Of a DNA stretch of 27,957 bases, positions 1-8,383 are shown in pieces. Below the pieces are notes generated by a model. The model was not told the DNA's origin and ran no database searches. It saw only the letters and a list, made by a program, of their open reading frames with translations. This DNA comes from Leadbetterella sp964489955 (lineage in GTDB: Bacteria; Bacteroidota; Bacteroidia; Cytophagales; Spirosomataceae): NCBI GenBank assembly GCA_964489955.1, contig CAZBAV010000058.1, positions 1-27,957 of the forward strand. The letters run 5' to 3'. Position numbers and translations under genes: made by a program. Every line of letters starts with the position of its first letter. Positions within the stretch are counted from its first letter, which is position 1.

Positions 1-2
1 CA

Positions 3-1397
3 ATACTTCAAATAGGAGTGTTGGCTATATTAGCAAGATTAATCAGTTCGGAAAGTTTTGGTATTATACAATCTGCTTTGGTTGTAGTTGGGTTAGCGAA
101 CATTATCAATCAAGTCGGGATTGGTCCAGCCCTTGTGCAGATACAAAATCTTACCAGTAAACATATACGCGTCGGATTTACTTTTTCGCTGGGTTTAGGA
201 TTTATTTTGGCAATCATCATATTTTTGACAGCAGACCCCATTTCTGCTTTTTTCAATATGCCTGATTTGTCCTATGTATTAAAGGTCATATCAATAATAT
301 TTCTTTTTGAAAGCATCATAACAGTGTCATCTTCTCTAATGCAAAGAGATATGAAGTTAAAGAAACGTGCTATTATAGAGGTCTATTCTTATTTTTTTGG
401 TTACGGTTTATTGGGGGTAACTTTTGGTTATTTGGGGTATGATTATTGGGCTTTAGTAATAGCTATTGTTGGGCAGGCAGTGTTTAAAGTCATCTCCTAT
501 TCTATACATCAGAAGCATTCTTTTGAATTTCTATGGGACAAAGAAATATTTTTAGAACTTTTTCAATTTGCCGGAGGATATACGTTAGCAAGGATATCTA
601 GTTATTTTGCCCTTCAAGCGGACAATATTATAGCAGGTAAATATTTGGGAGCAAGTGCATTAGGTATATATAGTCGTGCATATGCTATAATGACAAAACC
701 TGTTGGGATGATTGGAGACGCCTTTAATATGGCTTTGTTTCCGGCCATGGCAGCGAGGCAGACACAGCCGGACAAACTTATCAAAGTCTTTATTCATGGG
801 TCAAAAATGATGTTGTTGATAAGTATTGTTTTTTCTTTTGTTATGGTTTCAAGTTCAAAAGAAATTGTTCATATATTATTGGGCAAAGATTGGTATGAAG
901 CTATTATTCCACTACAAATTCTTGCTGCTGGCCTTTTTTTTAGATTGGGGTATAAGTTAGGTGCTGAACTTAGTAAAGCTATGGGACAAGTTAATAGATT
1001 GGCTTTTTTTCTGTTTTTATATGCTGTAGCAACGTTTGTTGGTTGTTTTGTGGGGGTTCAATGGGGGATAGCTGGAGTGGCGTATGGAACTCTTTTTGCA
1101 ATTGTTGTCAATTATATTATGATGAATTATTTAGCACTATCTATACTAAAGATAAGATGGTCCGTATTTCTGAAAAATATTCTACCTGAGGCTCTAATAT
1201 CTTGTTCTTTGGGCTTCGTTTTTTTGGGTATAATTACTATTGTTCGTCAATACTTTGATTCAGATACTATTATTTTAATTGTATCCTGTACTTTATTTGT
1301 ATTGCTGGTATTAATTCTTTTCTATTACTATGGAAGAAGATTAAGCTTTATTGAGATATTACCTTATAAAGAAAAAATAAAAAGATATATGAGGTAA
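3..1397 (+). CDS. Wzx-type polysaccharide flippase (5' end outside window)
   Basis: Integral membrane protein of the MOP/polysaccharide transporter superfamily, which flips undecaprenyl-linked repeat units across the inner membrane. The translation is almost entirely hydrophobic helices with short charged loops, and it begins in the family's typical first helix (LARLISSESFG, compare LARLLSPEDFG of the family). The frame stays open to the left edge without a stop, so the GTG at 18 is not the real start; roughly 20 to 40 N-terminal residues probably lie outside the window. A central NIIAGKYLGASALGIYSRAY segment is typical of this family (RfbX/Wzx, PF01943 or PF13440). It ends 3 bp before the next gene, so the two are probably co-transcribed. 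The substrate cannot be read from the sequence. Confidence 0.9.
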   Translation: MLQIGVLAILARLISSESFGIIQSALVVVGLANIINQVGIGPALVQIQNLTSKHIRVGFTFSLGLGFILAIIIFLTADPISAFFNMPDLSYVLKVISIIFLFESIITVSSSLMQRDMKLKKRAIIEVYSYFFGYGLLGVTFGYLGYDYWALVIAIVGQAVFKVISYSIHQKHSFEFLWDKEIFLELFQFAGGYTLARISSYFALQADNIIAGKYLGASALGIYSRAYAIMTKPVGMIGDAFNMALFPAMAARQTQPDKLIKVFIHGSKMMLLISIVFSFVMVSSSKEIVHILLGKDWYEAIIPLQILAAGLFFRLGYKLGAELSKAMGQVNRLAFFLFLYAVATFVGCFVGVQWGIAGVAYGTLFAIVVNYIMMNYLALSILKIRWSVFLKNILPEALISCSLGFVFLGIITIVRQYFDSDTIILIVSCTLFVLLVLILFYYYGRRLSFIEILPYKEKIKRYMR

Positions 1398-1400
1398 GAT

Positions 1401-2240
1401 ATGGGGATTTTAAATAGAGGGTTTCGTTTCACAAAAGGCACCATCGATAGATGGTTTACAAATATCGTTGATGTAAGACATAACGAAGTTGAGTTGCCGT
1501 TCATCCAATCTTTAAAGAAATCAAATGGTCAGGATAGAGTTTTACTAAATATCCCTTTGGAGAAATGTCGTACACAGGTATGGAATACCTTAGAGAGAGA
1601 GAAGAATCCGTTTGTTGAAACTATTATTGATTATAGCAAAGGTATAAAACCTGAATATAATTCATCTGCTATTCATAAGTATTATGAAAAATATCAACCC
1701 CAAAATGCTGCTGAAGTCCTTAGGGTAGAAGGCAATGAGGTGTTGACAGGAAGCCCGTCTATCGGGTATGTATTCCCCTGGGACAGCTATACACTTGAAG
1801 AAACTATAAAGAAGAGAGAACGGGTCGCCTTGAGTGAAAACTGTGAAATGGGGAGTGAATTAGGGTTGTCTTATGGTTATACTGACTTTGGTCCTGTTCA
1901 TTATAAAAAAGGTGAAATAGAGTTTAATCGTCTAGTAAAAACTTATGAGAGTATCAAGAAAAAAGGCTATATTGAGAAACCTTATTTAAGTGATGGAGGA
2001 ATTCGTGGTTATTTTTTGGTCGACAAAGATAGTTGGTGTTTCATTGTTAAAGCAGGTAAGCATAGAGCATACGCACTCTCTGCTTTAGGAGCAGATTATG
2101 TTCCTATAATATTGGATCAAAGTGTTGGTCCGGTGGTACAGAAAGGTGATATTCTACAATGGGCACAAGTGATAAATAGGACGTTTACTGAAAAAGAAGC
2201 TTCTTTGTTTGTAGATAATGTGCTTAACCTAAATTGTTAA
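1401..2240 (+). CDS. Unknown polysaccharide-locus protein with ParB/Srx-like motif
   Basis: I do not recognise this 279-residue protein as a named family. It has no signal peptide or membrane helix, so it is probably cytoplasmic. The C-terminal half has RLVKTYESIKKKGY (about 177-190) followed by GKHRAYALSALGADYVPI (about 219-236). This resembles the ParB/Srx fold, where a GxHR motif binds nucleotide and is followed by an A-x-x-LG-x-x-x-VP strand. The N-terminal 120 residues are charged and unrecognised. The gene sits 3 bp after the flippase and before a GT4 glycosyltransferase, so its role is presumably tied to glycan synthesis or its control. The ParB-like reading is a motif-level inference; chromosome partitioning is unlikely here because there is no ParA partner or parS-like array. 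Confidence 0.75.
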   Translation: MGILNRGFRFTKGTIDRWFTNIVDVRHNEVELPFIQSLKKSNGQDRVLLNIPLEKCRTQVWNTLEREKNPFVETIIDYSKGIKPEYNSSAIHKYYEKYQPQNAAEVLRVEGNEVLTGSPSIGYVFPWDSYTLEETIKKRERVALSENCEMGSELGLSYGYTDFGPVHYKKGEIEFNRLVKTYESIKKKGYIEKPYLSDGGIRGYFLVDKDSWCFIVKAGKHRAYALSALGADYVPIILDQSVGPVVQKGDILQWAQVINRTFTEKEASLFVDNVLNLNC

Positions 2241-2296
2241 GGTTGGAGATACGGGTATCTTTAAGATTTATATTAAGAAGTGATAAATGAAACTAT

Positions 2297-3463
2297 ATGG
2301 ATTTAGTGATTATTTCTGATAACTACCCTTCAGATAGGATGCCCAATAAGGGAGCGTTTGTTTATAACTTGGTTCAAGAATTGAGTCAATACCATACTAT
2401 TACTGTGGTGGCACCATTCAAAATACACGATCTACTTAAACCAAAGACGAAGGAAGGGTATGGAGAGGAGAGATGTAAAGTCTACCGTCCATTGTATCTC
2501 TCTGTGAGTAATAAGAAGAAGGTGGGAATAGATCTTGGTTTTTGGAGTGGGTATTTTAAAGCTAGGGCCGTGGAGAAGTGTTTAAAAGAGTTAGGTAGGA
2601 GACCAGATATGGTATATGCACACTTTTTGTCCAATGCCCAATCTGGTCTTTCCTACATTAGGAAGAATAATATTCCTCTAGTAATAGCCTCAGGTGAATC
2701 TTCCTATGCTAACTTGTCTAAAAATATCCGGAAGGATATGGGAGATCTAAAAAAGTATGCAAGACAACTTATTTGTGTGTCAGAAACCAATAGAAATGGT
2801 TTAAAGGAACTAGGTTTTCAAGAAGATAAGATGGTAATTTTTCCAAATGCCGTAGACTATAATTTGTTTACCCCTTTGGATAAAAATAGCTGTAAAGAAA
2901 AATTTGGTATTGAAAAGGAAAAATTTGTTGTCGGGTTTGTGGGTCATTTTATTAATCGGAAAGGGCCAAATAGAATTATTGAAGCTATAAACTTATTGGA
3001 TGATAAGGATGTCCAACTAGTTTGTGTGGGAGGTAAAGGTAACCTGTTACCTAATAGTTTTACCACAGCAATAGCCCCTTTACCAAATCATAAATTGCCA
3101 GAGTTATATAATGCTTTTGACATATTTGTTTTGCCTACTTTAGGTGAAGGACATTGTAACGCAATAGAAGAGGCGAAAGCTTGCTGTATTCCGGTAGCAA
3201 GCTCACTAGGTACAAGCGTGGAGATGCAGATAGATGATGAGATTGGAATATTACTGGATCCTATGGATATCAATGAGATAGCACAAGCAATAAGTAAACT
3301 TAAAAGTGAGCATACGATTCGTGACAGAATGATAGAAAATTTAAAGAAAAGGAGAGGACAAAACTCACTTTTGAAGCGAGCAAAAAAGATAAGTATATTA
3401 TTAAGAGATATACTTGATAATACGAATATATCTGAAGGATTCATTGGCCACACAGGACGTTAA
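2297..3463 (+). CDS. GT4-family glycosyltransferase
   Basis: GT-B fold, retaining glycosyltransferase of CAZy family GT4 (388 residues), acting at the cytoplasmic face of the membrane to add a sugar to the lipid-linked repeat unit. The N-terminal domain opens with the beta-strand MDLVIISDNYPSDRMPNKGA and the glycine-containing acceptor loop. The C-terminal nucleotide-sugar domain has FPNAVD (182-187), VGFVGHFINRKG (212-223) and the EX7E signature with E284 and E292 in EGHCNAIEE. Length is normal for the family. It starts 56 bp after the previous gene and ends 8 bp before the polymerase gene. Donor and linkage cannot be inferred. Confidence 0.92.
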   Translation: MDLVIISDNYPSDRMPNKGAFVYNLVQELSQYHTITVVAPFKIHDLLKPKTKEGYGEERCKVYRPLYLSVSNKKKVGIDLGFWSGYFKARAVEKCLKELGRRPDMVYAHFLSNAQSGLSYIRKNNIPLVIASGESSYANLSKNIRKDMGDLKKYARQLICVSETNRNGLKELGFQEDKMVIFPNAVDYNLFTPLDKNSCKEKFGIEKEKFVVGFVGHFINRKGPNRIIEAINLLDDKDVQLVCVGGKGNLLPNSFTTAIAPLPNHKLPELYNAFDIFVLPTLGEGHCNAIEEAKACCIPVASSLGTSVEMQIDDEIGILLDPMDINEIAQAISKLKSEHTIRDRMIENLKKRRGQNSLLKRAKKISILLRDILDNTNISEGFIGHTGR

Positions 3464-3471
3464 TTGATTGA

Positions 3472-4782
3472 ATGATGGATCTAGAAAAAAAAAGAGAACG
3501 ATTTGGATTGGCTTTATGTGTTATAGTAGCAATTTTAACTCTGTTATTGCTCAAAGTCAAATCTCCAATAATCATGCTCTTCATTAGTTTTTTGATTTTT
3601 GTGTCTAATGTACTAAACATGAAGCAAGGAATTACACTTGCTATGATTGTAATACCATTGTCTTCAACTATCAGCGATGTATTGATTTCTATGCCGTTAC
3701 TTTTTATGCCGGCCATATCGGGCGGATTAATACTAAATCTACTATTTCGGAAAAAGAGATTTATTTTTAAAATAAATTATTTGCTTTTCTTCACAGGGTT
3801 TACAATCCTAATTCTCTTTATGTCTTTACTTTATCAATATTTTACCTCGTTAAATAAAATAATTAACTTTGGTATGACGATGTTTTTATCTTTTATAATT
3901 TCGGTAATGTATCTAAACTATAGTAAAGTAAATAAACAATTTCACATCGCTTTGCTTTTATCTGGATTAGTTGCTATTGTTTATGTATTTACCGGAGAGA
4001 CAGACACGAACAGACTGCAAATTGATGGCAGCGTCCGACAGTTATCGAATATACTTGGGATTGCTGTTGTCTTCATAGGAACAACTTTGATTTTAAATAA
4101 TGGCGAGCTGACAAAGAAAATGAGAATAATCTCAATGATAGGGCTTTTTTTATTGGGGTTTGGATTATTGTCAACTGTCTCAAGGGGGGTGATTCTTGCG
4201 ACTTTGTTAAGTATCTTTACAGCAATTCTTCTATTATTCTTTTTACAAAGAAGAGCAAATAAGGCTATCAGCATACTCTCTAAGTTATCCGCCCTACTTT
4301 TGTCTTTGTATCTTTTGTTATATGATTATATATGGACAAAGTATGGAGTACTATTTGAGATTTTAGAAAAAAGATTTTCTGAAGACAATTTAGACTCCGG
4401 TACAGGAATACGTGAATATATATGGACTACGGTATTAAAAGAATTTAATACCATAGAGTTGCTTTTTGGTACGGGACTAGATGGCTTTCTGTTCAAAAGT
4501 TATCAAATAGGAGTATACTATTATGCACATTCAGTGTTTGTAGATACTGTCGCTTCTGGAGGCATACTGTGCATTTTGATGTTAACAGGAGTTATTCTCA
4601 AAAATGGGATCAATGCATTAAGGTTAAAAAATGTATTTTCAATTGTTATTTTGTTGTTTACTGTATTGTGCTTTTTTAGCCACGGGACAGTATTTTCTTC
4701 ATTATTTTGGATAGGTTTAGCCATTGCAATAGGCACTAACCTTACATATTCTTCCAAGGGTAGAGTATCTCACAGAGAATAG
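3472..4782 (+). CDS. O-antigen polymerase/ligase-like membrane protein (Wzy/WaaL type)
   Basis: A 436-residue protein with about ten to twelve hydrophobic helices and one large hydrophilic loop in the C-terminal half (around 295-350), the topology of Wzy polymerases and WaaL ligases (PF04932, Wzy_C). Family-like features are the STVSRG turn at the end of a helix, the loop segment with RFSEDNLDSGTGIREYIW, and the YYAHSVFVDTVASGG stretch carrying the conserved His of this superfamily. Its position among flippase and glycosyltransferase genes, with no core-oligosaccharide genes visible, makes a repeat-unit polymerase more likely than a ligase. Sequence conservation in this family is low, so the exact role remains an inference. 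Confidence 0.85.
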   Translation: MMDLEKKRERFGLALCVIVAILTLLLLKVKSPIIMLFISFLIFVSNVLNMKQGITLAMIVIPLSSTISDVLISMPLLFMPAISGGLILNLLFRKKRFIFKINYLLFFTGFTILILFMSLLYQYFTSLNKIINFGMTMFLSFIISVMYLNYSKVNKQFHIALLLSGLVAIVYVFTGETDTNRLQIDGSVRQLSNILGIAVVFIGTTLILNNGELTKKMRIISMIGLFLLGFGLLSTVSRGVILATLLSIFTAILLLFFLQRRANKAISILSKLSALLLSLYLLLYDYIWTKYGVLFEILEKRFSEDNLDSGTGIREYIWTTVLKEFNTIELLFGTGLDGFLFKSYQIGVYYYAHSVFVDTVASGGILCILMLTGVILKNGINALRLKNVFSIVILLFTVLCFFSHGTVFSSLFWIGLAIAIGTNLTYSSKGRVSHRE

Positions 4783-4840
4783 ATTTAATAATTGTTCGTT
4801 CTAGAGGCAGGTAATGCACTTTATGTTTTAGTATAGATGT

Positions 4841-4866
4841 TTGAAAATATATGCTTGAAAATATAT
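4841..4866. repeat. Two-copy 14-bp-period direct repeat
   Basis: The 12-mer TTGAAAATATAT occurs at 4841-4852 and again at 4855-4866, separated by GC. It lies in the leader between the polymerase gene and the secreted-protein gene. It could be a small tandem duplication or an AT-rich promoter element; no clear TAnnTTTG box accompanies it. Confidence 0.6.
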
Positions 4867-5015
4867 TTAAAATTTGTTATAATAGTATGTTAATTTTCAA
4901 AGCGTTAATATCTGAAAAATCTGATTTTAATAAAGGTTTTTCTTCAAGTTACTCTGACCGTGATGAATTTTCCGTAAATACCCCAGTAGTCGTAGTTAGG
5001 AAGATTACTAAGAGA

Positions 5016-6191
5016 ATGACAATATTGATTAGATGGTGGGGGCTGGTATGTGTTTTTTTATTTATATTTTCAAGTCAGTCTTTCCCTCAGAGGATTGAGA
5101 AACCTCAGTATTTTGAAAGTTTTTTTGATCCTCAAATAGCTGATAAACTACTCAAGCAATCGATAAATTATAGTACTAGTGGTAATGTGTATAACTTCAT
5201 GAACTTGAGGGCTTTTCTGGGAGCAAACAATTCAATTATCTCTGTTAATTTAAGTAAAGATGTAATAAACTATCAGAAACAAATCGTAGATAACCTCATT
5301 CAATCAGCCAGAATATCAAAAACAATTCCCAATAACAAATCTCCTTTCAAAGACTCTTACAAAGGGTGGATTTCGAACGTTAAAGATCGTTCTTTTCATG
5401 AAGAATCTTCATTGTACGAAAGCTATTCATTTTTTTATGTAGTAGAGTTTTTATACCTCTTGAAAAAGAATAAATGGGTTAATCTTTCAGAAGAAAATGC
5501 TTTATGGTGGAATGAGACTTTATATTTTGTTGAGAGCGAAATTTGGAGTAAATGGTATATTCGCCCTAATAAGAACAGAAGTGAGGCGAAACGATACCAT
5601 GTTTTCTTAAAAATGAGAACGCATATGGGCTCTCATTGGGCAGGGATAGCCATATATTTAAAGGAGATTTGTTCAAGCACGTCCATAAAAAATCAATGTA
5701 TAAAAGTAATAAATGACTATGATTTATTATTGAAGAGAAATTTCAAACGCAACCCTAAGTATGCCGAAGCCTATATATGGAATTCGACATACGATAATGT
5801 TAAAGGAACCGATGCAGATGCCATAAGACCGAGTATCATTCAAGACGTTTCTCATGGTAATCATGTAGTTAGTTATATAGTTGCGGCCTATGAAATGGGC
5901 AGTGAACAATGGGAAATCCATGATATTCAGTTGTTATGCAATACTGTAAAACATGTTATATATAACGAAAGGACTAACACGTTTTCAGATCTGGTTGATG
6001 GGAGCCGAGATAAATTAAGGCCGGGAAGAGGTAACTTTGTGGCTGATGGTTGGGTTAAGTTAGCAAATTATGATAATGAAGTAAAAGAGATATTTAAAAA
6101 GTTTGAATCAGATGGTAGAATGCTCGTTAAGTATAAACAAGAATTACAATTTAAAGCAAGTTTGCATAGACATAACTTATCATTGAGGTGA
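5016..6191 (+). CDS. Secreted helical (alpha/alpha-toroid-like) protein, possible glycan-active enzyme
   Basis: I chose ATG 5016 because it places a classic signal peptide at the N-terminus (ILIRWWGLVCVFLFIFSS, cleavage near SFPQ, residue 25), giving 391 residues. The frame is open upstream to ATG 4851, but those 55 extra residues are polar and would bury the signal peptide. The mature protein is rich in Trp and Tyr and in amphipathic helices, with RTHMGSHWAGIAIYL (201-215) and QDVSHGNHVVSYIVAAYEMG (about 276-295). The D-x-SH-x-x-H pattern recalls alpha/alpha-toroid polysaccharide lyases and related glycan-processing proteins. No family can be named with certainty. It overlaps the next gene by 4 bp (GTGA), so it belongs to the polysaccharide operon and likely acts on or binds the exported glycan in the periplasm. 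Confidence 0.75.
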   Translation: MTILIRWWGLVCVFLFIFSSQSFPQRIEKPQYFESFFDPQIADKLLKQSINYSTSGNVYNFMNLRAFLGANNSIISVNLSKDVINYQKQIVDNLIQSARISKTIPNNKSPFKDSYKGWISNVKDRSFHEESSLYESYSFFYVVEFLYLLKKNKWVNLSEENALWWNETLYFVESEIWSKWYIRPNKNRSEAKRYHVFLKMRTHMGSHWAGIAIYLKEICSSTSIKNQCIKVINDYDLLLKRNFKRNPKYAEAYIWNSTYDNVKGTDADAIRPSIIQDVSHGNHVVSYIVAAYEMGSEQWEIHDIQLLCNTVKHVIYNERTNTFSDLVDGSRDKLRPGRGNFVADGWVKLANYDNEVKEIFKKFESDGRMLVKYKQELQFKASLHRHNLSLR

Positions 6192-7330
6192 ATAATTTCA
6201 AAATATTACATATAACCAACGATTATTCAGGCTCCACTGTGTATAAAAACTTGGTTGAGGGCTTAGATGAATTAGATTTAGCACAAATTGTGTACAACCC
6301 AATTAGGGAGATAAATAGAGTAGGAGTGAATGAAATACCTCTTAAAATAAAGGACTCCGAAATCATCTATTCACACATTTTGAATAAGACGACTGATCGT
6401 ATTTTTTACAAAGGAAAAATAAAAAAAATATGTAAGGACATTGAATCAAAAGTTGATTTTTCCAAAGTAAGTTTAATTCATGCCCATACGTGGTACAGTG
6501 ACGGAGGGGTTGCGTATCTGTTAAATCAAAAATATGACATCCCTTATATTGTTACTGTGCGTAATTCAGACTTAAATGTGTTTTACAAATATTTGATCCA
6601 CGAGAGAACCTTTGGGCGTAGAATTCTTGAAAAGGCAAAGAAAATAGTTTTAATAGCTACCTCCTATAGAAAAAGAATTGTAGAATTGCCGTTTTTGCGA
6701 AAAATTGAAAGTAATTTACTGGCTAAATTACATATTATACCAAACGGAGTGGATTCTTTTTGGATAAATAATGCTGTTGAGAGAAAAATAAAAACCGGGA
6801 ATAAAGTATTGAATCTTCTATTTATTGGTAAATTTACTTACGGTAAAAATGTTTTAGCTCTTCAGTTGGCTGTTAATAAAATAAATAAAGAAACTCCCGT
6901 TGTTCATTTACACCTAATTGGTGGCGAAGGCAAAGCATATCAAAAAGTCTTGAACCACGTAAAATTAAGTAAGGGCACTATGACTTACCACGGAAGAATA
7001 TTTGATTTCTCAAAGCTAAAAGAGCATTTCGGAAATGCAGATATTTTTGTAATGCCCTCTAAACACGAAACCTTTGGATTGGTCTATATAGAAGCCATGT
7101 TACAAGGGCTACCCATTTTATATACAGCTAATGAAGGTATAGATGGTTTCTATGGGGAGGAAATCGGCGAAAAAGTTATATCAAGTAAAATAGACGAAAT
7201 TAAAGAGAAGCTCTTAAAACTTGTAGCAAATTATGACTCGTATAACATACCAGTGCAAAAACTAATAGAGAATCACAATTGGAAAAATATAGCATTAGCA
7301 TATCAAAATTTGTATCGGATAAAACAATGA
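6188..7330 (+). CDS. GT4-family glycosyltransferase
   Basis: A 380-residue GT-B glycosyltransferase of family GT4. Visible landmarks are the N-terminal strand FKILHITNDYSGS, HAHTWYSDGG (98-107) in the acceptor domain, IIPNGVD (183-189) at the interdomain region, LLFIGKFTYGKN opening the second Rossmann domain, and the EX7E motif in HETFGLVYIEAM with E294 and E302. The GTG start overlaps the upstream TGA in the tetramer GTGA, which suggests translational coupling, and the stop overlaps the ATG of the following remnant in the same way (ATGA). It would add one sugar to the growing lipid-linked oligosaccharide; the sugar is not predictable. Confidence 0.9.
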   Translation: MNNFKILHITNDYSGSTVYKNLVEGLDELDLAQIVYNPIREINRVGVNEIPLKIKDSEIIYSHILNKTTDRIFYKGKIKKICKDIESKVDFSKVSLIHAHTWYSDGGVAYLLNQKYDIPYIVTVRNSDLNVFYKYLIHERTFGRRILEKAKKIVLIATSYRKRIVELPFLRKIESNLLAKLHIIPNGVDSFWINNAVERKIKTGNKVLNLLFIGKFTYGKNVLALQLAVNKINKETPVVHLHLIGGEGKAYQKVLNHVKLSKGTMTYHGRIFDFSKLKEHFGNADIFVMPSKHETFGLVYIEAMLQGLPILYTANEGIDGFYGEEIGEKVISSKIDEIKEKLLKLVANYDSYNIPVQKLIENHNWKNIALAYQNLYRIKQ

Positions 7331-7503
7331 AAATACTTGATATACATCAATATTTCAACCCCTCAAAACAACAGAGAGGTGTCCGTTTATATTGGACAGT
7401 AGAGGAACTGATAAAAACGGACATCAAGTAAAAATGATTATTTCTTGTTGGAATTTCTACTTTTGGATAGACACAAAATCATATTGTTATAATGAATTGT
7501 AAG
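7327..7503 (+). pseudogene. N-terminal remnant of a GT4 glycosyltransferase, frameshifted and truncated
   Basis: An ATG overlapping the previous stop (ATGA) opens a 34-codon frame, MKILDIHQYFNPSKQQRG and onward, ending at 7431. This matches the usual start of GT4 enzymes (MKILxIHQYFxxP...GGxR). Just before that stop the next frame continues the family pattern: after the run ATAAAAACGG it reads GHQVKMIIS, as in the family's GHxVxMIT strand. Restoring one A in the run would join the halves into EELIKNGHQVKMIIS. The shifted frame ends at a stop near 7503, and the remaining roughly 350 codons are missing before the GT2 gene. So this is a decayed gene; the one-base shift could also be a sequencing slip, but the missing body cannot. 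Confidence 0.8.
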
Positions 7504-7575
7504 TTTTACCTTCTCTTACTTTTAAGGTAATTTAAATTACAACAAATAAATGAATACTCATACTTTATACGATTT

Positions 7576-8328
7576 ATGCACATAAAAGATAAAGTTTCAA
7601 TAATTACACCTCTTTATAATGGAGATAAATATATATTAGAACTAGTTAATTCTGTTTTGAGGCAGACTTACTCTAATTGGGAACTTATTATTGTCGATGA
7701 TTGCTCTACCGATATGGGAGTAGATGTTTTAAGTAAATATTTAAAACAGGATAAACGAATTCGGTTAATTCAGAACGATTTCAATAGCGGTCCCGCACTT
7801 TCAAGAAATAAAGCGATATTTGAAGCTCAAGGAGAGTTTATAGCCTTTTTAGATTCTGATGACTTATGGGATGCTAATAAGCTATCCGTACAGATTTCCT
7901 ATATGAAAAGGAATAATATTTTTTTTTCTTATACCTATTACAATCAAATAAATGAACAAGGAAAAATAATTCGAAAAATAGAAGAACTGCCCTCTAAAGT
8001 TAATTATTTGTCCACTATTAAGTCTAACAAGATTGGTTGTCTTACGGCAGTGTATAGTGTGAAACATTTTGGAAAGGTTTATATGGAAAATATTAAGAAA
8101 AGACAAGACTTTACACTTTGGTTAAAACTGTTAAAAAAAGTTGACTATGCTTATTGTGTTCCGTATAATTTAGCCTCATATAGAATAAGGGAGGGTTCTA
8201 TCTCAAGTAACAAATTAAAGCTTGTTAAGTATCATTGGTATATTTATAGACGCATTGAAAAGCATCATTTTTTTAAAAGCCTGTATTTTATTAGCAATTA
8301 TATTGTTTCCAAACTCTTAAATCGCTAA
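7576..8328 (+). CDS. GT2-family glycosyltransferase
   Basis: A 250-residue GT-A fold, inverting glycosyltransferase of family GT2 (WcaA-like). Landmarks are VSIITPLYNG (7-16), the nucleotide-binding VDDCSTD (40-46), the metal-binding DXD in FLDSDDLW (91-98), and the later RQDFTLWLKLLKK helix, which supplies the catalytic-base region (ED/QD-x-x-x-W-L). Length is normal for short GT2 enzymes, with no membrane helices beyond a weak hydrophobic tail (SLYFISNYIVSKLL). It follows the 245-bp gap that holds the GT4 remnant. It should add a sugar to the lipid-linked repeat; the donor is unknown. Confidence 0.9.
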   Translation: MHIKDKVSIITPLYNGDKYILELVNSVLRQTYSNWELIIVDDCSTDMGVDVLSKYLKQDKRIRLIQNDFNSGPALSRNKAIFEAQGEFIAFLDSDDLWDANKLSVQISYMKRNNIFFSYTYYNQINEQGKIIRKIEELPSKVNYLSTIKSNKIGCLTAVYSVKHFGKVYMENIKKRQDFTLWLKLLKKVDYAYCVPYNLASYRIREGSISSNKLKLVKYHWYIYRRIEKHHFFKSLYFISNYIVSKLLNR

Positions 8329-8383
8329 ATTGTGAGTCTAATTATAGAAATTATGATATAAGGATTTATAATGGATAAACAGA

